A stretch of DNA of 45,177 bases from Microlunatus endophyticus (lineage in GTDB: Bacteria; Actinomycetota; Actinomycetes; Propionibacteriales; Propionibacteriaceae). Shown piece after piece: positions 26,594 through 35,725 of the stretch; within the stretch, counting starts at the first letter, position 1, and each line of letters starts with the position of its first letter. Both the position numbers and the translations under genes were made by a program. The stretch covers positions 1 through 45,177 of the forward strand of contig NZ_BMMZ01000020.1 in assembly GCF_014646195.1 (NCBI RefSeq), read 5' to 3'. The notes under the pieces were generated by a model. It was not told where the DNA came from, did not search any database, and saw only the letters and a list, made by a program, of their open reading frames with translations.

Positions 26594-27594
26594 TGCTTCC
26601 ATCCTCCAGATTCATTCCATGCGTGTGTAGCGGATCGCCAAGGAAGACTCGCCCGTGCCCAACCAAAGGCGCAAGACCAGACGAATGCGTTCCGCTCATC
26701 CGTCGTCAGGCTGCGGATGCGCCGAACAAGATCTCGCAGCGAGCCGCCGAGAACCCTGAGACTGAATGCGTCTGTCCCGGCCGGTCCGTCCAGTGCCGAT
26801 TCTTCCCAGTCGTAGACCCAGATGCGCGTTCGGGACGCAACCATGTTGTGGGGACGGAGGTCGCCGTGTATTGATGCGACGTCGACCCCATAGGGAATGA
26901 GCCGGTCGACCGCGCGTCGCAGCTCCAATGGCGCGTCTGACAATCGTTCGCCCAACGTCTGCCACCAACTCAACTGGTCGAGCTCCTCTGTGGAGACATG
27001 CCGGACCGGCCCACTGATTTCTGTCAACAACTGGTCTGGTGCTTGCCGAGCCGGGCGTGCGTCGGAAGGGAGCGGCTCTACTAACAGCCAAGACGTGTTC
27101 TCCGCAGGGTCGCCACCGGATGCCAACACCTTCGGAGTTCTGAGAAGTCCAGAGCCGCCGTGACGTTCCTGAAGCGCCCGCGCCTCGTGCTTGAGTCCAC
27201 AAGCGTCGGCGTCACGTGCGATCTTGAGGAATCCTCTGGACTTGCCGGAATCGGTCAGAAGATGGAGGTACAGACGGTCACGTCCAGGCTGGGTCGGCCA
27301 GAATGCCACCGGCCAAAGACGCTGTTCGGCGCCGATCGTGGCTTCAACGCGTGCCAGAACCGCCGAGGCGTCGATCAGCGACGGAAGTTGGTCAAGCGGG
27401 AGGATCGGCACCATGGCGACCGAGTCCGGAGCCTTGGCTGCCAAGCGAAGAAGGCTACGAACGATCGTTCGCTTGGCGGTCACCGCGACATATCGATCGG
27501 CACCGCTCGATCGGACGGCGTTGCTGGCACCGTAGGGCAGGGCGCACACAGGCCGGCCGGCGACGCGGTACAGCCGGGAGCGATGTGTGGTCAT
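26590..27594 (-). CDS. APH/choline kinase-like phosphotransferase
   Basis: A 334-residue protein with the aminoglycoside phosphotransferase/kinase-like core: IHGDLRPHNMV (catalytic Asp and metal-binding Asn) and WVYDWEES (metal-binding Asp). A Lys in FLKIARD probably contacts ATP. The N-terminal 100 residues are unusual and unassigned. It sits between Wzx and a methyltransferase with 4-base overlaps on both sides. Kinase-methyltransferase pairs cap some O-antigen chains (WbdD), so glycan phosphorylation is a plausible role; antibiotic resistance is less likely here. Confidence 0.8.
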   Translation of the reverse strand: MTTHRSRLYRVAGRPVCALPYGASNAVRSSGADRYVAVTAKRTIVRSLLRLAAKAPDSVAMVPILPLDQLPSLIDASAVLARVEATIGAEQRLWPVAFWPTQPGRDRLYLHLLTDSGKSRGFLKIARDADACGLKHEARALQERHGGSGLLRTPKVLASGGDPAENTSWLLVEPLPSDARPARQAPDQLLTEISGPVRHVSTEELDQLSWWQTLGERLSDAPLELRRAVDRLIPYGVDVASIHGDLRPHNMVASRTRIWVYDWEESALDGPAGTDAFSLRVLGGSLRDLVRRIRSLTTDERNAFVWSCAFGWARASLPWRSATHAWNESGGWKQ

Positions 27595-29072
27595 CCGACA
27601 TCACCGAGTCGTTTGAGCCGCGGCAGGGCAAGCCTGGCCAGCTGCATCGCGTCATGACGAGCGAATACTCCAATGCAGATCGCATTGAGCACCACGAAGA
27701 CGAGCCCACCGGTGAGCACGCTGATTATCGGGCTGGGGGACAGTTGGTGAAGCAGCAGAAGGACGACGATCAAGCATGCCGGAGCAGCGAGAAGCCCTGC
27801 CCAGGTCTGTCTGATCATGCTGAACAGTCCGATGCGCTGGTTGTAGAAAGTCAGAACGATCTGGGAGAGGTTTCCGACGACGAAGGCCAGTGCCATCACC
27901 GCGCAAATCGCCGAAACGTCTGATCGGAAGAGCGTGCCGGCCACCAGCGCACCGCCGGCAGCCAAGGATGCACGGATAGCGTTGACAGCGGTCCAACCGC
28001 GGAAACGTCCGCTGCTTTGCAGGGAGGCCTGAGCGATCACGGTGAGCAGTTGTGATGGGAGGCTGAAGGAGAGGATCTGGATCGGGAGAATTGCATCCGT
28101 CCACTTGGCCCTCCAGATGATCGGCTCGACACCACCGACGACCGCGCCGAGCAGAAGCAGTAACGGCGATCCGAACAGCAGGTAGGCATTAGTCGCTCGC
28201 AAGACAGCGTTGGTTCGTCTACTTGGATCCACCGCCACAAAAGCTGGCGTCATCACCCGTCGCGCGTTGTCGGTCACCAGGACTGCGGTGACGAATGTGA
28301 GCTGATAGGCGAAGAAGTATACGCCAAGCGTCGAAAGTGATGTCAAACGACCTAGAACGATGTAGTCGACATTGATCGTCAGGGTGGTCACAAGCGTTCC
28401 GCTGAGGATCCAGCGGTTCTGGAAGACCAACCGATGCCAGCTTCGGAGTTGGCGAGAAAGACGCCATGGCCGGCTCCGCTCGTAGTGGTGACCCATGATC
28501 GATTCGACGATGTAGGAAGCCGGCAGCGGTAGAACAAAGCTGAGTGGCCCGAGACCGGTCAACGCCAAGCAAATGGTCAGACCGCTGCGAACGACCGCAC
28601 TGGCGATTTCGATCAGGGTGACCTGGCCCATGCAGAGCTTGATCGAGAGCGTAGTCTTGTAGAAGGCACCCAACGTGATCAGCGGAAAGCTCGCACCGCT
28701 GATGATCATGATCTCGAAGACCTGCGGTTCGCCGTAGAACTTGGAGACGGGCAGTGCAATCGCAACGATCAACGTGCCCAGGAGCACGTTGAAGACCAGA
28801 GATGTCCAGAATGCCGGACCGGCTCGGACTACGTAGCGCTCGGTGCCTCCTTGAATCAGCCACTGCAGCATTCCGCCGCCACGGAAGTTGGTGAGCAACA
28901 CTGAAGCCGAAAGCGCAATCGCCCAGATGCCGAAGTCCGAGCGGGACAGGATGAGTGACAGGACGAGCTGGGTCACAAAAGTCGTTCCCCGGATCGCAGC
29001 CGAGTTTCCAAGCATGATCATGCTTGACCTGAGCACTCGGCGGCCGAGCGGCTGGGTGTCCGGGCTCGGCAT
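27591..29072 (-). CDS. Wzx-like polysaccharide flippase
   Basis: A 493-residue protein with 12-14 hydrophobic segments of the MOP/polysaccharide transporter superfamily, expected to flip lipid-linked repeat units across the membrane. The N-terminal region (RSSMIMLGNSAAIRGTTFVTQLVLSLILSRSDFGIWA) is typical of PF13440/PF01943 proteins. The start is ATG 29072, with AAGGAG 10 bases upstream; an upstream GTG at 29096 is in frame but has no site. It diverges from the second sulfotransferase and overlaps the kinase gene downstream. Confidence 0.85.
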   Translation of the reverse strand: MPSPDTQPLGRRVLRSSMIMLGNSAAIRGTTFVTQLVLSLILSRSDFGIWAIALSASVLLTNFRGGGMLQWLIQGGTERYVVRAGPAFWTSLVFNVLLGTLIVAIALPVSKFYGEPQVFEIMIISGASFPLITLGAFYKTTLSIKLCMGQVTLIEIASAVVRSGLTICLALTGLGPLSFVLPLPASYIVESIMGHHYERSRPWRLSRQLRSWHRLVFQNRWILSGTLVTTLTINVDYIVLGRLTSLSTLGVYFFAYQLTFVTAVLVTDNARRVMTPAFVAVDPSRRTNAVLRATNAYLLFGSPLLLLLGAVVGGVEPIIWRAKWTDAILPIQILSFSLPSQLLTVIAQASLQSSGRFRGWTAVNAIRASLAAGGALVAGTLFRSDVSAICAVMALAFVVGNLSQIVLTFYNQRIGLFSMIRQTWAGLLAAPACLIVVLLLLHQLSPSPIISVLTGGLVFVVLNAICIGVFARHDAMQLARLALPRLKRLGDVG

Positions 29073-29121
29073 CAGCCATGAACTCCTTCCGTGCACGAAT
29101 CTGCAGCCTCTTGGCGGCCGC

Positions 29122-29133
29122 TAGGATCCTGGG
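29122..29133 (+). promoter_or_regulatory. -10 element of a likely leaderless promoter
   Basis: TAGGAT at 29122-29127 is followed by six bases and the ATG at 29134; no Shine-Dalgarno is present. Confidence 0.5.
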
Positions 29134-30078
29134 ATGCAGACCCCTCAAGCGGCTGGCAGGCCTGGTCTCGTATCACTTGTCGGCATGGTACGCAGCGGTA
29201 GTACGTATCTCGAGGGTTACCTCGCCGACCAGTATGGGGGCATAGCTGTCGGAGAGTTGATAGGCGTCTGGGGAGCGATGGAAAACAGTGAAATCCTTTG
29301 TGCATGCATGAACCGTCCTCTGGAATGTTCGTTCTGGTGCGAGGTCGTCGGCAGGTACGAAGGCTTGTTGGACCCCGATACCAGGCGCTTCATGCAGGAG
29401 ACCAATCGTCGGGTCATGCCCGTCCGAAACTATCGAAGCTGGCTGCAGACGCTGCGACTGCCACTGAACAAGACGATGCAGTGGTACTGCACAGAAGTCT
29501 CTCGGCTGTACCTCGCTGTTGGGGCGGCGGCCGAGTCAGCGGGCTCGCATCTGGTTGTGGACTCATCCAAGCATCCCTTCTTCTACGGCCTAGCGCGGGC
29601 TTCGGGCGGATTCGAGGCGTTCGAACACACCCCGGCGATCCGGCTCGTACGTGATCCACGAGGCGTCTTGTACTCGCTCGCGCGTCCCAAGGCCCAAGTG
29701 ACGACCCAAGGAGCCGTAACTCAGATGGTTGCCCATGGCGGAATCCGTGGCATCCGTTACTGGTGGGCGATGAACTCGGCCGCAGATCGAGTCGTACCAA
29801 TCGGAACGCCCATGATCCGCTACGAGGACTTGGGTTCCGACGCCGTCGCATACCTGATGGCGCGCTGGGGCTACCGCGAACAGCCCGCTGTCGAGTTGAC
29901 GCGGCATCAACTCGTGGCCAATCCGGTACGCCAACAAGGCACTCGAACGTTCCAGCTCGACGCTCGGTGGCAGGCCGCCGGGCTCCCTTGGAGGACCGGT
30001 GTCGCGACGATGCTTCGTCCCTGGATGCGCCGATACGGCTATCTTGACAAGCCTCAGAGCGAGCTTGACCGGCCTTAG
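29134..30078 (+). CDS. Sulfotransferase, PAPS-dependent type
   Basis: A 314-residue P-loop sulfotransferase. The 5'-PSB loop is GMVRSGSTYLEGYL (residues 17-30) and the 3'-PB motif IRLVRDPRGVLYS. The cysteine set C56-x-C58-x6-C65-x-F-W is the same as in the sulfotransferase at 24898, so the two are one subfamily. It is a single gene on the plus strand nested between two leftward operons, and its stop overlaps that of the facing glycosyltransferase. The likely acceptor is the exopolysaccharide. Confidence 0.85.
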   Translation: MQTPQAAGRPGLVSLVGMVRSGSTYLEGYLADQYGGIAVGELIGVWGAMENSEILCACMNRPLECSFWCEVVGRYEGLLDPDTRRFMQETNRRVMPVRNYRSWLQTLRLPLNKTMQWYCTEVSRLYLAVGAAAESAGSHLVVDSSKHPFFYGLARASGGFEAFEHTPAIRLVRDPRGVLYSLARPKAQVTTQGAVTQMVAHGGIRGIRYWWAMNSAADRVVPIGTPMIRYEDLGSDAVAYLMARWGYREQPAVELTRHQLVANPVRQQGTRTFQLDARWQAAGLPWRTGVATMLRPWMRRYGYLDKPQSELDRP

Positions 30079-30980
30079 AGCGACGCCAGTTCCAGTTCTT
30101 CACCGACCCGCCTCCATTCGGTCCGTGCTTCCTCTAGCGTGATCTGTGATGCGCGGGACGGACGGACCTGCTCTCCGCCGGATGAGCTAGAGGTGAACAT
30201 CCACTCTGCTTCCGTGCCGACTCGGCCGGCGATTTCCCTGTGAGCCGGAATAGCGCTCGCCACGACCCGCGATGCGTGCACCAGTGCTTCGCTCAGCCCG
30301 AGACCGAGGCTCTCCAACGAGCTCGGCAGGATGGTGACGGCCGCGGCCGCGTACAGGGGATACAGGTTGGCATGGTCAACGACCTGCTGTTCGATGAGCA
30401 GCGATCGCTCCTCGGCTGAACGCTGCAGGTCCTGCAAGCAGCCCGAGCCATCGTCCTTTCCGATGATCTTGATCTGTCGGATGTTCGGCTCATGCTCTGC
30501 TAGCCAATCGAGGGCAGCCTGCGGTCGTTTGTACCAGGTAATGGTGCCGGGGACGAGCGCGTAAGCGGGTTTGGCGTTTTCGCTCTTCTTGAGGTGGCGG
30601 TCGTGGATGGACCAGTCGTGTACCGGGACCGTTGCTTCGGCAACCACACTGCGGATCCCGAGGCTTTGGTTCACGAGGCTCGCGACGGCATGCGTGAGAC
30701 AGACCACCTTGGCTGTTCGGCACAGGTTCCACCGGGCGAGGGCTCGACGAGCCGTGGCCCTTCGGCGGTGTGAGCGGGGATATCGCTTGAGATGTTTCTG
30801 GAAAGCGCCATCTGGAAGGACGTTCCAGGCGTTCTGGACAAGAACAGTGCGGTAGCGAACGGTCGGGGGAGCGGTTTCGATCAGTGCAGCGCCTGGTGTG
30901 TCACAGTCGAAGCCCACGGAGACGAGGGACTGCTCGACCGCTAGACCCCCCAACGACAGCCGGGGCTTACCAATAGGCAT
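30075..30980 (-). CDS. GT4-type glycosyltransferase
   Basis: A 301-residue GT-B glycosyltransferase, rather short for the family because the N-terminal Rossmann half is reduced. The C-terminal donor half is recognisable: YALVPGTITWYKRPQAAL, IKIIGKDDGSG and TILPSSLESLGLGLSEAL (E-x7-E motif). ATG 30980 was chosen because GCAGGAG lies 6 bases upstream; it overlaps the end of the preceding glycosyltransferase gene by 14 bases. Last gene of the main EPS operon. Donor and acceptor unknown. Confidence 0.75.
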   Translation of the reverse strand: MPIGKPRLSLGGLAVEQSLVSVGFDCDTPGAALIETAPPTVRYRTVLVQNAWNVLPDGAFQKHLKRYPRSHRRRATARRALARWNLCRTAKVVCLTHAVASLVNQSLGIRSVVAEATVPVHDWSIHDRHLKKSENAKPAYALVPGTITWYKRPQAALDWLAEHEPNIRQIKIIGKDDGSGCLQDLQRSAEERSLLIEQQVVDHANLYPLYAAAAVTILPSSLESLGLGLSEALVHASRVVASAIPAHREIAGRVGTEAEWMFTSSSSGGEQVRPSRASQITLEEARTEWRRVGEELELASL

Positions 30981-32088
30981 CGTCATCTCCTGCCAGCAGC
31001 TTTTCCAGATCATCGGCCATGTCGTCGGTGGGATCGTACGGCGGTACCGGTCGGCGCATCGGCTGCGTGGCGGCGCGCCGGAGGGCCGCGATCAGCGCCG
31101 TCCGGTCGCCCGCGGGAAAGACTGTGCCGGAAGCGGGATCGCTGATGAGTTCGCTAGCTCCGACCCGGTCGCTGACGACGGCGTACAGTCCGAATCCGAG
31201 AGCCTCGCTGACAACCAGTCCCCATGCCTCCTGGCGCGAAGGGAGCACTAAGACGTCGGACTGGTGGTAATGCTCATCCAGCCGATGATGGTCCACGGCA
31301 CCGTGGAAGCTGATGCGCGCGTCATTGGCAGCCCGCCGAGTCCAGTCGGCAGCGGACTCGCCGTCGCCGACGATGGCGAGTGTCCACTCCCGCTCCTCTG
31401 GTCGGGTCAGTTCTTCGAAGGCGTCGATGAGCAGTCCGACATCCTTGACCGCCGTGAGCCGGCCGACAAACAGGAAGCGCATGCGGGTTGGGTCTGATTT
31501 ACGTGGACTGGGAGGATGACCGAGCGAGTCCGGTAGAACTGGGGTCGAATACGGGATCAGGTGCGTATTGCCGCGGCCGACATAGGACTCCCAGAAGGAA
31601 GTGTTTGCCTGCCCGATCGTCCAGATGCGGGTGCGAGCGGGAAAGATCATTCGGTACGCGAGTCGACGCGCTGCTCGTTTGAGTCGCGGTTCGCCAGTCA
31701 GCGCGATGGCGTTGGAGTCGGTCCTAGACACGATCGGTCGCCTTCGTAGGCGGAAGGCCACCAACGCGCTTAACCGAAGCGGGCCCTTGTAACCCATGAC
31801 GACCAAGGCCTTGGGCGCTCCCGGTCGGAGCGCTGCGACTAGGATCTTGGCCGCATTCAACCAGCTGTCCGAGAGAACGATGTAAGGATGCCTTATCTCC
31901 AAGTCCCCCCAACTGGCCCGTGGACTGGTCGGGTACAGGTAAACGACTAAGATGTTGAACCGTGTCGCGAGTCGGTCCAGAACTGGGGCGAAATTGGGTG
32001 AAACGGACTGCGTGATCACCAAGATATCAGGGCGATATCCTGACAATCCGGCGCATGGCTTGGAGACCGCCGGATTGCCTTTCAGCAT
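30967..32088 (-). CDS. GT4 glycosyltransferase
   Basis: A 373-residue GT-B enzyme of family GT4. The C-terminal half has RMRFLFVGRLTAVKDVGLLIDAF, LAIVGDGESA, and VLVLPSRQEAWGLVVSEALGFGL with the conserved E-x7-E. The N-terminal half binds the acceptor. ATG 32088 was chosen because AAGGAG precedes it (12 bases); ATG 32109 is the alternative, and codons further upstream are non-homologous. It adds one sugar of the EPS repeat unit at the cytoplasmic face; which one is not predictable. Confidence 0.85.
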   Translation of the reverse strand: MLKGNPAVSKPCAGLSGYRPDILVITQSVSPNFAPVLDRLATRFNILVVYLYPTSPRASWGDLEIRHPYIVLSDSWLNAAKILVAALRPGAPKALVVMGYKGPLRLSALVAFRLRRRPIVSRTDSNAIALTGEPRLKRAARRLAYRMIFPARTRIWTIGQANTSFWESYVGRGNTHLIPYSTPVLPDSLGHPPSPRKSDPTRMRFLFVGRLTAVKDVGLLIDAFEELTRPEEREWTLAIVGDGESAADWTRRAANDARISFHGAVDHHRLDEHYHQSDVLVLPSRQEAWGLVVSEALGFGLYAVVSDRVGASELISDPASGTVFPAGDRTALIAALRRAATQPMRRPVPPYDPTDDMADDLEKLLAGDDDAYW

Positions 32089-32188
32089 GGCGTTGAAATG
32101 CTCCTTCATGATAGGAAGCCGTCGGTGCACGGCATAGACACGCCTCTGTATGCAAGGAATTCGTGGGGCACGTCGGATAGCGGATGCA

Positions 32189-33391
32189 TCAGCGAGTTCT
32201 GAACTCGCTATTCCGGCGGACGTTCGGAATGGGTATTTCTTGAGATATCGGATGGGCGGACGTCGACGGTTGTCGGAGAGTTGACGTGTGTGCCAGCCAG
32301 AATGCGATGAAGAGTCCGGATCCGCCGGCAAGATACCAACCCTCGAACAGCGAGCTGGTAATGCCGAAGGTCATAACCAGGAATGCGGTCCAACCGTGAC
32401 GCCAACTGATAATCAATGCAATCAGGTAAGCCAACATCACCGCGATCAGCGCCGGCACTCCGTCCTGGGCCAGCCAGCGCAGCGGCGTGCTGGCGATTTC
32501 CACAGGATTGTTTCCGTAGCCAACGCCGATCCATGGACGGTCGCGCACGATTTCCATGGTGTATTCAATGCCTGGCTCACGGGTGTTCTGTGTGCGGAGA
32601 ATAAGTAGGTTTTGGCGGGCGGTGCTCGCCCAAATTATTGCCCCACACGCGATGCCGGCCACTGCGTACTTCAGCGCACGTTTCCGCTCGTTCGTGATCA
32701 AGACTCGCACCCCGGTCAGAACAGCCGCGACTGCGACCGCCAAAAGCGCCGATCGGCTGGCGGTCCAGATCAGAGCGATTGCGGACATGCCGAGCAGGAT
32801 GTTCCGGAAACGAAGGCGCGGGCTGATCACGCTGATCACAACTCCCAGGCCCGCGAAGAACCCGGTAGAGTTAGCGTCTCGGAAGATACCGGCGAGGCGG
32901 TTGGCTACCAATCCTGTCCCGGGCGCTACGAGGGCTAGCAGAATGCTGAGGCCCGTGGCCCCTGCGATAGCTGTAGCTACGCCGGAGCGAAGTTGCGCAG
33001 CATCAATCGTTCGGCTTGCGGAAAGCAAGAGGACCCCGACGAGGACGTAGACGACAGCAGGAACTATGGCGCTTGAGGACCGCCCGTGGTTGTAGATCTC
33101 CACTGCGTAGGCGCCCGTTCCGCAAATTGTCGTCGCCAAGAGCGCTCGAGACGCACGCGTCGTGTATGCCTGGGGGCGCAGGAAACAGGCTGTTGCCAGC
33201 ACCGCAAGCGCGAACGCGCGCGTTGCGATGCCGAGTCCCGAGATGGTGTGACCCTGGGGTGTTTGCGACAGCATGTAGAGGCTGACCGCGGTCGCTACGT
33301 ACACCTTCTGGCTGGTCACGCACACAGCGAAGATCGCAAACGCGGCCAGCGCGACCAGGCCGATCAGTATCGCTTCGAATGATAGGTTCAC
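32189..33391 (-). CDS. Wzy-like O-antigen polymerase/ligase family protein
   Basis: A 400-residue membrane protein with about 11-12 hydrophobic segments and a larger loop, containing the O-antigen ligase/Wzy-type element IFRDANSTGFFAGLG and a periplasmic stretch RTQNTREPGIEYTMEIVRDRPWIGVGYG; the IGVGxG part is typical of PF04932. It should polymerise flipped repeat units. GTG 33391 was chosen because GGAGG lies 5 bases upstream and it begins just before helix 1. ATG 33406 and ATG 33493 are alternatives. It lies 76 bases after CapG. Confidence 0.82.
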   Translation of the reverse strand: MNLSFEAILIGLVALAAFAIFAVCVTSQKVYVATAVSLYMLSQTPQGHTISGLGIATRAFALAVLATACFLRPQAYTTRASRALLATTICGTGAYAVEIYNHGRSSSAIVPAVVYVLVGVLLLSASRTIDAAQLRSGVATAIAGATGLSILLALVAPGTGLVANRLAGIFRDANSTGFFAGLGVVISVISPRLRFRNILLGMSAIALIWTASRSALLAVAVAAVLTGVRVLITNERKRALKYAVAGIACGAIIWASTARQNLLILRTQNTREPGIEYTMEIVRDRPWIGVGYGNNPVEIASTPLRWLAQDGVPALIAVMLAYLIALIISWRHGWTAFLVMTFGITSSLFEGWYLAGGSGLFIAFWLAHTSTLRQPSTSAHPISQEIPIPNVRRNSEFRTR

Positions 33392-33467
33392 ACGGGCCTC
33401 CGACATGCCCGGCGGCCCGGGGACCACGTGGGCTCGCGCGTCCGGACGACTTCGACTGTCAACCTGG

Positions 33468-34583
33468 TCATCGGCGGATTCCGGCCCACTCATGGGTGCG
33501 ATGAACGGTCGAAAGGATGAATCGAACCACCCGACGGCTGGTGTCATCGATCTGGTACTCCGCCGGTGCAGTGATTCGTTCTCGCTCTGTCATGGCGGCG
33601 TCGACGGTGATCAGCACGTCGTCCCGATCCAATCCGCTGAGCATGATCGAGCCGGTGTCCAGGGCCTCCGGCCGTTCGATCGACTCCCGAAGCGTCACCG
33701 CCGGGAAGCCGAGAATCGCGGACTCTTCCGCAATGGTGCCGGAGTCACTCAGTACGCAGGCGGAGTGCATCTGCAGTTTGACGTAGTCGCTGAATCCGAA
33801 GGGATTGAGCCAACGGATAGCGCTGTTGTTCACGTCGATTCCGAGCTTTTCGAGCCGATCCCGGGTACGTGGATGGGTGCTCACGATGACGGGAAGACTG
33901 TAGGTACCAGCGACCGCTTCCAGACATCCCAGCAGGGCCTGGAGCCGTGCCGGTGAATCCACGTTCTCCTCGCGGTGGGCGCTCACGACGAAATACTTCG
34001 ATGGTTGGAGGTCAAGCTCGGTAAGTACCGGCGAACCGTCGATTTGATGACGGTAGTAGCTGATCACCTCGTTCATCGGTGAACCGGTCAGATGTATGCG
34101 GCGCGGGTGCAAGCCCTCGGCCAGCAGATTACGACGGGCGTGCTCGGTGTACACAAGATTGAAATCGGCGATGTGATCGACGAAACGCCGGTTCGTCTCT
34201 TCAGGAACATTTTCATCGAAACACCGATTTCCTGCCTCCATATGGTAAACAGGAATCCTCAACCGCTTCGCCATCAGCGCCGAAATGCAGCTGTTGGTGT
34301 CACCGAGAACCAGCACGGCATCCGGTTGTTCTGATTTCAGGTACGCTTCGATCTTGACGAGCGTGTCACCGAGGACATGCCCAAGGCTTGATGTATCGAC
34401 ACCAAGAACGAAGTCAGGCTTTCGCAATCCGAGGTCTTCGAAGAAGACGCCATTCAACGCATAGTCGTAGTTCTGTCCGGTGTGGACCATGACATGGTGG
34501 ACGGATTCGTCGAGTCGGCTGATGACCCGCGAGAGTCTGATGACTTCTGGCCTTGTCCCGACGATGGTCATGACTTTGATCAT
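33468..34583 (-). CDS. capG: UDP-N-acetyl hexosamine 2-epimerase, CapG/FnlC type
   Basis: A 371-residue non-hydrolysing UDP-GlcNAc 2-epimerase-fold protein. Active-site regions are MTIVGTRPEVIRLS, VLGDTNSCISAL, HMEAGNRCFDENVPEETNRR and VVSAHREENVD. The NRCFDENVPEETNR segment is what distinguishes CapG/FnlC from WecB as I recall, and CapE and CapF are in the same operon, so the likely reaction is UDP-N-acetyl-L-pneumosamine to UDP-N-acetyl-L-fucosamine. The ATG overlaps the capF stop (ATGA). Confidence 0.88.
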   Translation of the reverse strand: MIKVMTIVGTRPEVIRLSRVISRLDESVHHVMVHTGQNYDYALNGVFFEDLGLRKPDFVLGVDTSSLGHVLGDTLVKIEAYLKSEQPDAVLVLGDTNSCISALMAKRLRIPVYHMEAGNRCFDENVPEETNRRFVDHIADFNLVYTEHARRNLLAEGLHPRRIHLTGSPMNEVISYYRHQIDGSPVLTELDLQPSKYFVVSAHREENVDSPARLQALLGCLEAVAGTYSLPVIVSTHPRTRDRLEKLGIDVNNSAIRWLNPFGFSDYVKLQMHSACVLSDSGTIAEESAILGFPAVTLRESIERPEALDTGSIMLSGLDRDDVLITVDAAMTERERITAPAEYQIDDTSRRVVRFILSTVHRTHEWAGIRR

Positions 34584-35725
34584 CCGTCGACCGACCCACT
34601 CGGGGATCGTTTGCTCTCGACCGCTTCCGGATACTGATCCGGATTGGCACGGTCCAAGAGCTGGTCCGACCAGAACATCGTGAGCACCTCATCGTCGCCG
34701 ACATTGCGAATGTTGTGTACCCACAAGGTGGGCATATCCACGAATGACGGTGTGCTCCCGCTGACCCGAAACGTTACGATGTCGTCATGGAGAAGCCGTC
34801 GAAGCTTGATTTCCGCTTCTCCTTGGATCACCAGGAACCGCTCGAATTTGTGAATGTGGTAGTGGTCTCCACGCTGAGCGCCGGGGCGGGTGCTAGACAC
34901 GAATGCCTGCCCGGTTCCGCCGTGAGATCTCACAGCTTCGAAGAGATCTCCGCGCTGGTCGGCGTGGACCTTCGGGGTATGCGGGAACATGTCGGGGAAC
35001 CGGTAGCTTCGGTAGGTGTTGAAGAGATCGCTGTCGAAGGGCGTCGGCAGCGGTGGGATTTCACCATTGCTGTAGAGCGCGTGCATCCGTCGCAGCAGGT
35101 CCAGGACCTCGGTGACGGTGTGTGGATCTCCCTCAAGGGTTCGATCTCCCGACTCGCCACCCAGCGCGATGTCGATCAGCGTCCGGGCGGCTTGTTGCAC
35201 GTGGAGCAGGGGGACTTCGCGGTCTTGGTGGACCACGGGTTCCTGGTCGTGCGCAATCAGATCAGCGAAGGTTGCGACGAAGGAGTTGTACCGGGGACGA
35301 CCGTGCTCACCGAAGAGGTTGGGCAGAAGTATGTTGGCAAGCTGCCCGTCGCACGCTGTCTTCAGAATCCGCGCGGCGGCGGCTTTGCCCCGTCCATACG
35401 GGCTCGACGTCGTGGATTGGATTGAATTTGCGTACACGACCGGTACCGGCTTGCGTCGCCGCACGAGCGCGCCCGCGAGGCATTCGGCGGCGGTTGTGTT
35501 GCCGTTTTCGACCTCTGCGTCGGAGTCGGCTCGATTAACGCCGGCGATGTGAATCACGGCATCGGAATCTTTGAGTATGCGGTCGAGATCATCGGGCTTT
35601 TGCATAGTGCTTCTGCCAACGCGGATTGGTTCGATGCCGTGAATGGCACGCAACCGGCAGGCGGTGTGCCAACCGAGGAAGCCATGGCCTCCGGTCAGCA
35701 GAATGCGCGGTGGACGATTAACCAT
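34580..35725 (-). CDS. capF: CapF-type bifunctional reductase with C-terminal cupin
   Basis: A 381-residue protein of UDP-L-FucNAc synthesis. The N-terminal SDR domain begins PPRILLTGGHGFLGWHT and has ANSIQSTTSSPYGRGKAAA (Y-x3-K). The C-terminal cupin contains HADQRGDLFEAV, GDHYHIHKFERFLVIQGEAEI (metal His residues) and LWVHNIRNVGD. In Staphylococcus aureus CapF reduces and processes the CapE product before CapG acts. ATG 35725 is preceded by AGGA and overlaps the DegT stop by 8 bases; a long in-frame upstream extension overlaps DegT and is spurious. Confidence 0.92.
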   Translation of the reverse strand: MVNRPPRILLTGGHGFLGWHTACRLRAIHGIEPIRVGRSTMQKPDDLDRILKDSDAVIHIAGVNRADSDAEVENGNTTAAECLAGALVRRRKPVPVVYANSIQSTTSSPYGRGKAAAARILKTACDGQLANILLPNLFGEHGRPRYNSFVATFADLIAHDQEPVVHQDREVPLLHVQQAARTLIDIALGGESGDRTLEGDPHTVTEVLDLLRRMHALYSNGEIPPLPTPFDSDLFNTYRSYRFPDMFPHTPKVHADQRGDLFEAVRSHGGTGQAFVSSTRPGAQRGDHYHIHKFERFLVIQGEAEIKLRRLLHDDIVTFRVSGSTPSFVDMPTLWVHNIRNVGDDEVLTMFWSDQLLDRANPDQYPEAVESKRSPSGSVDG

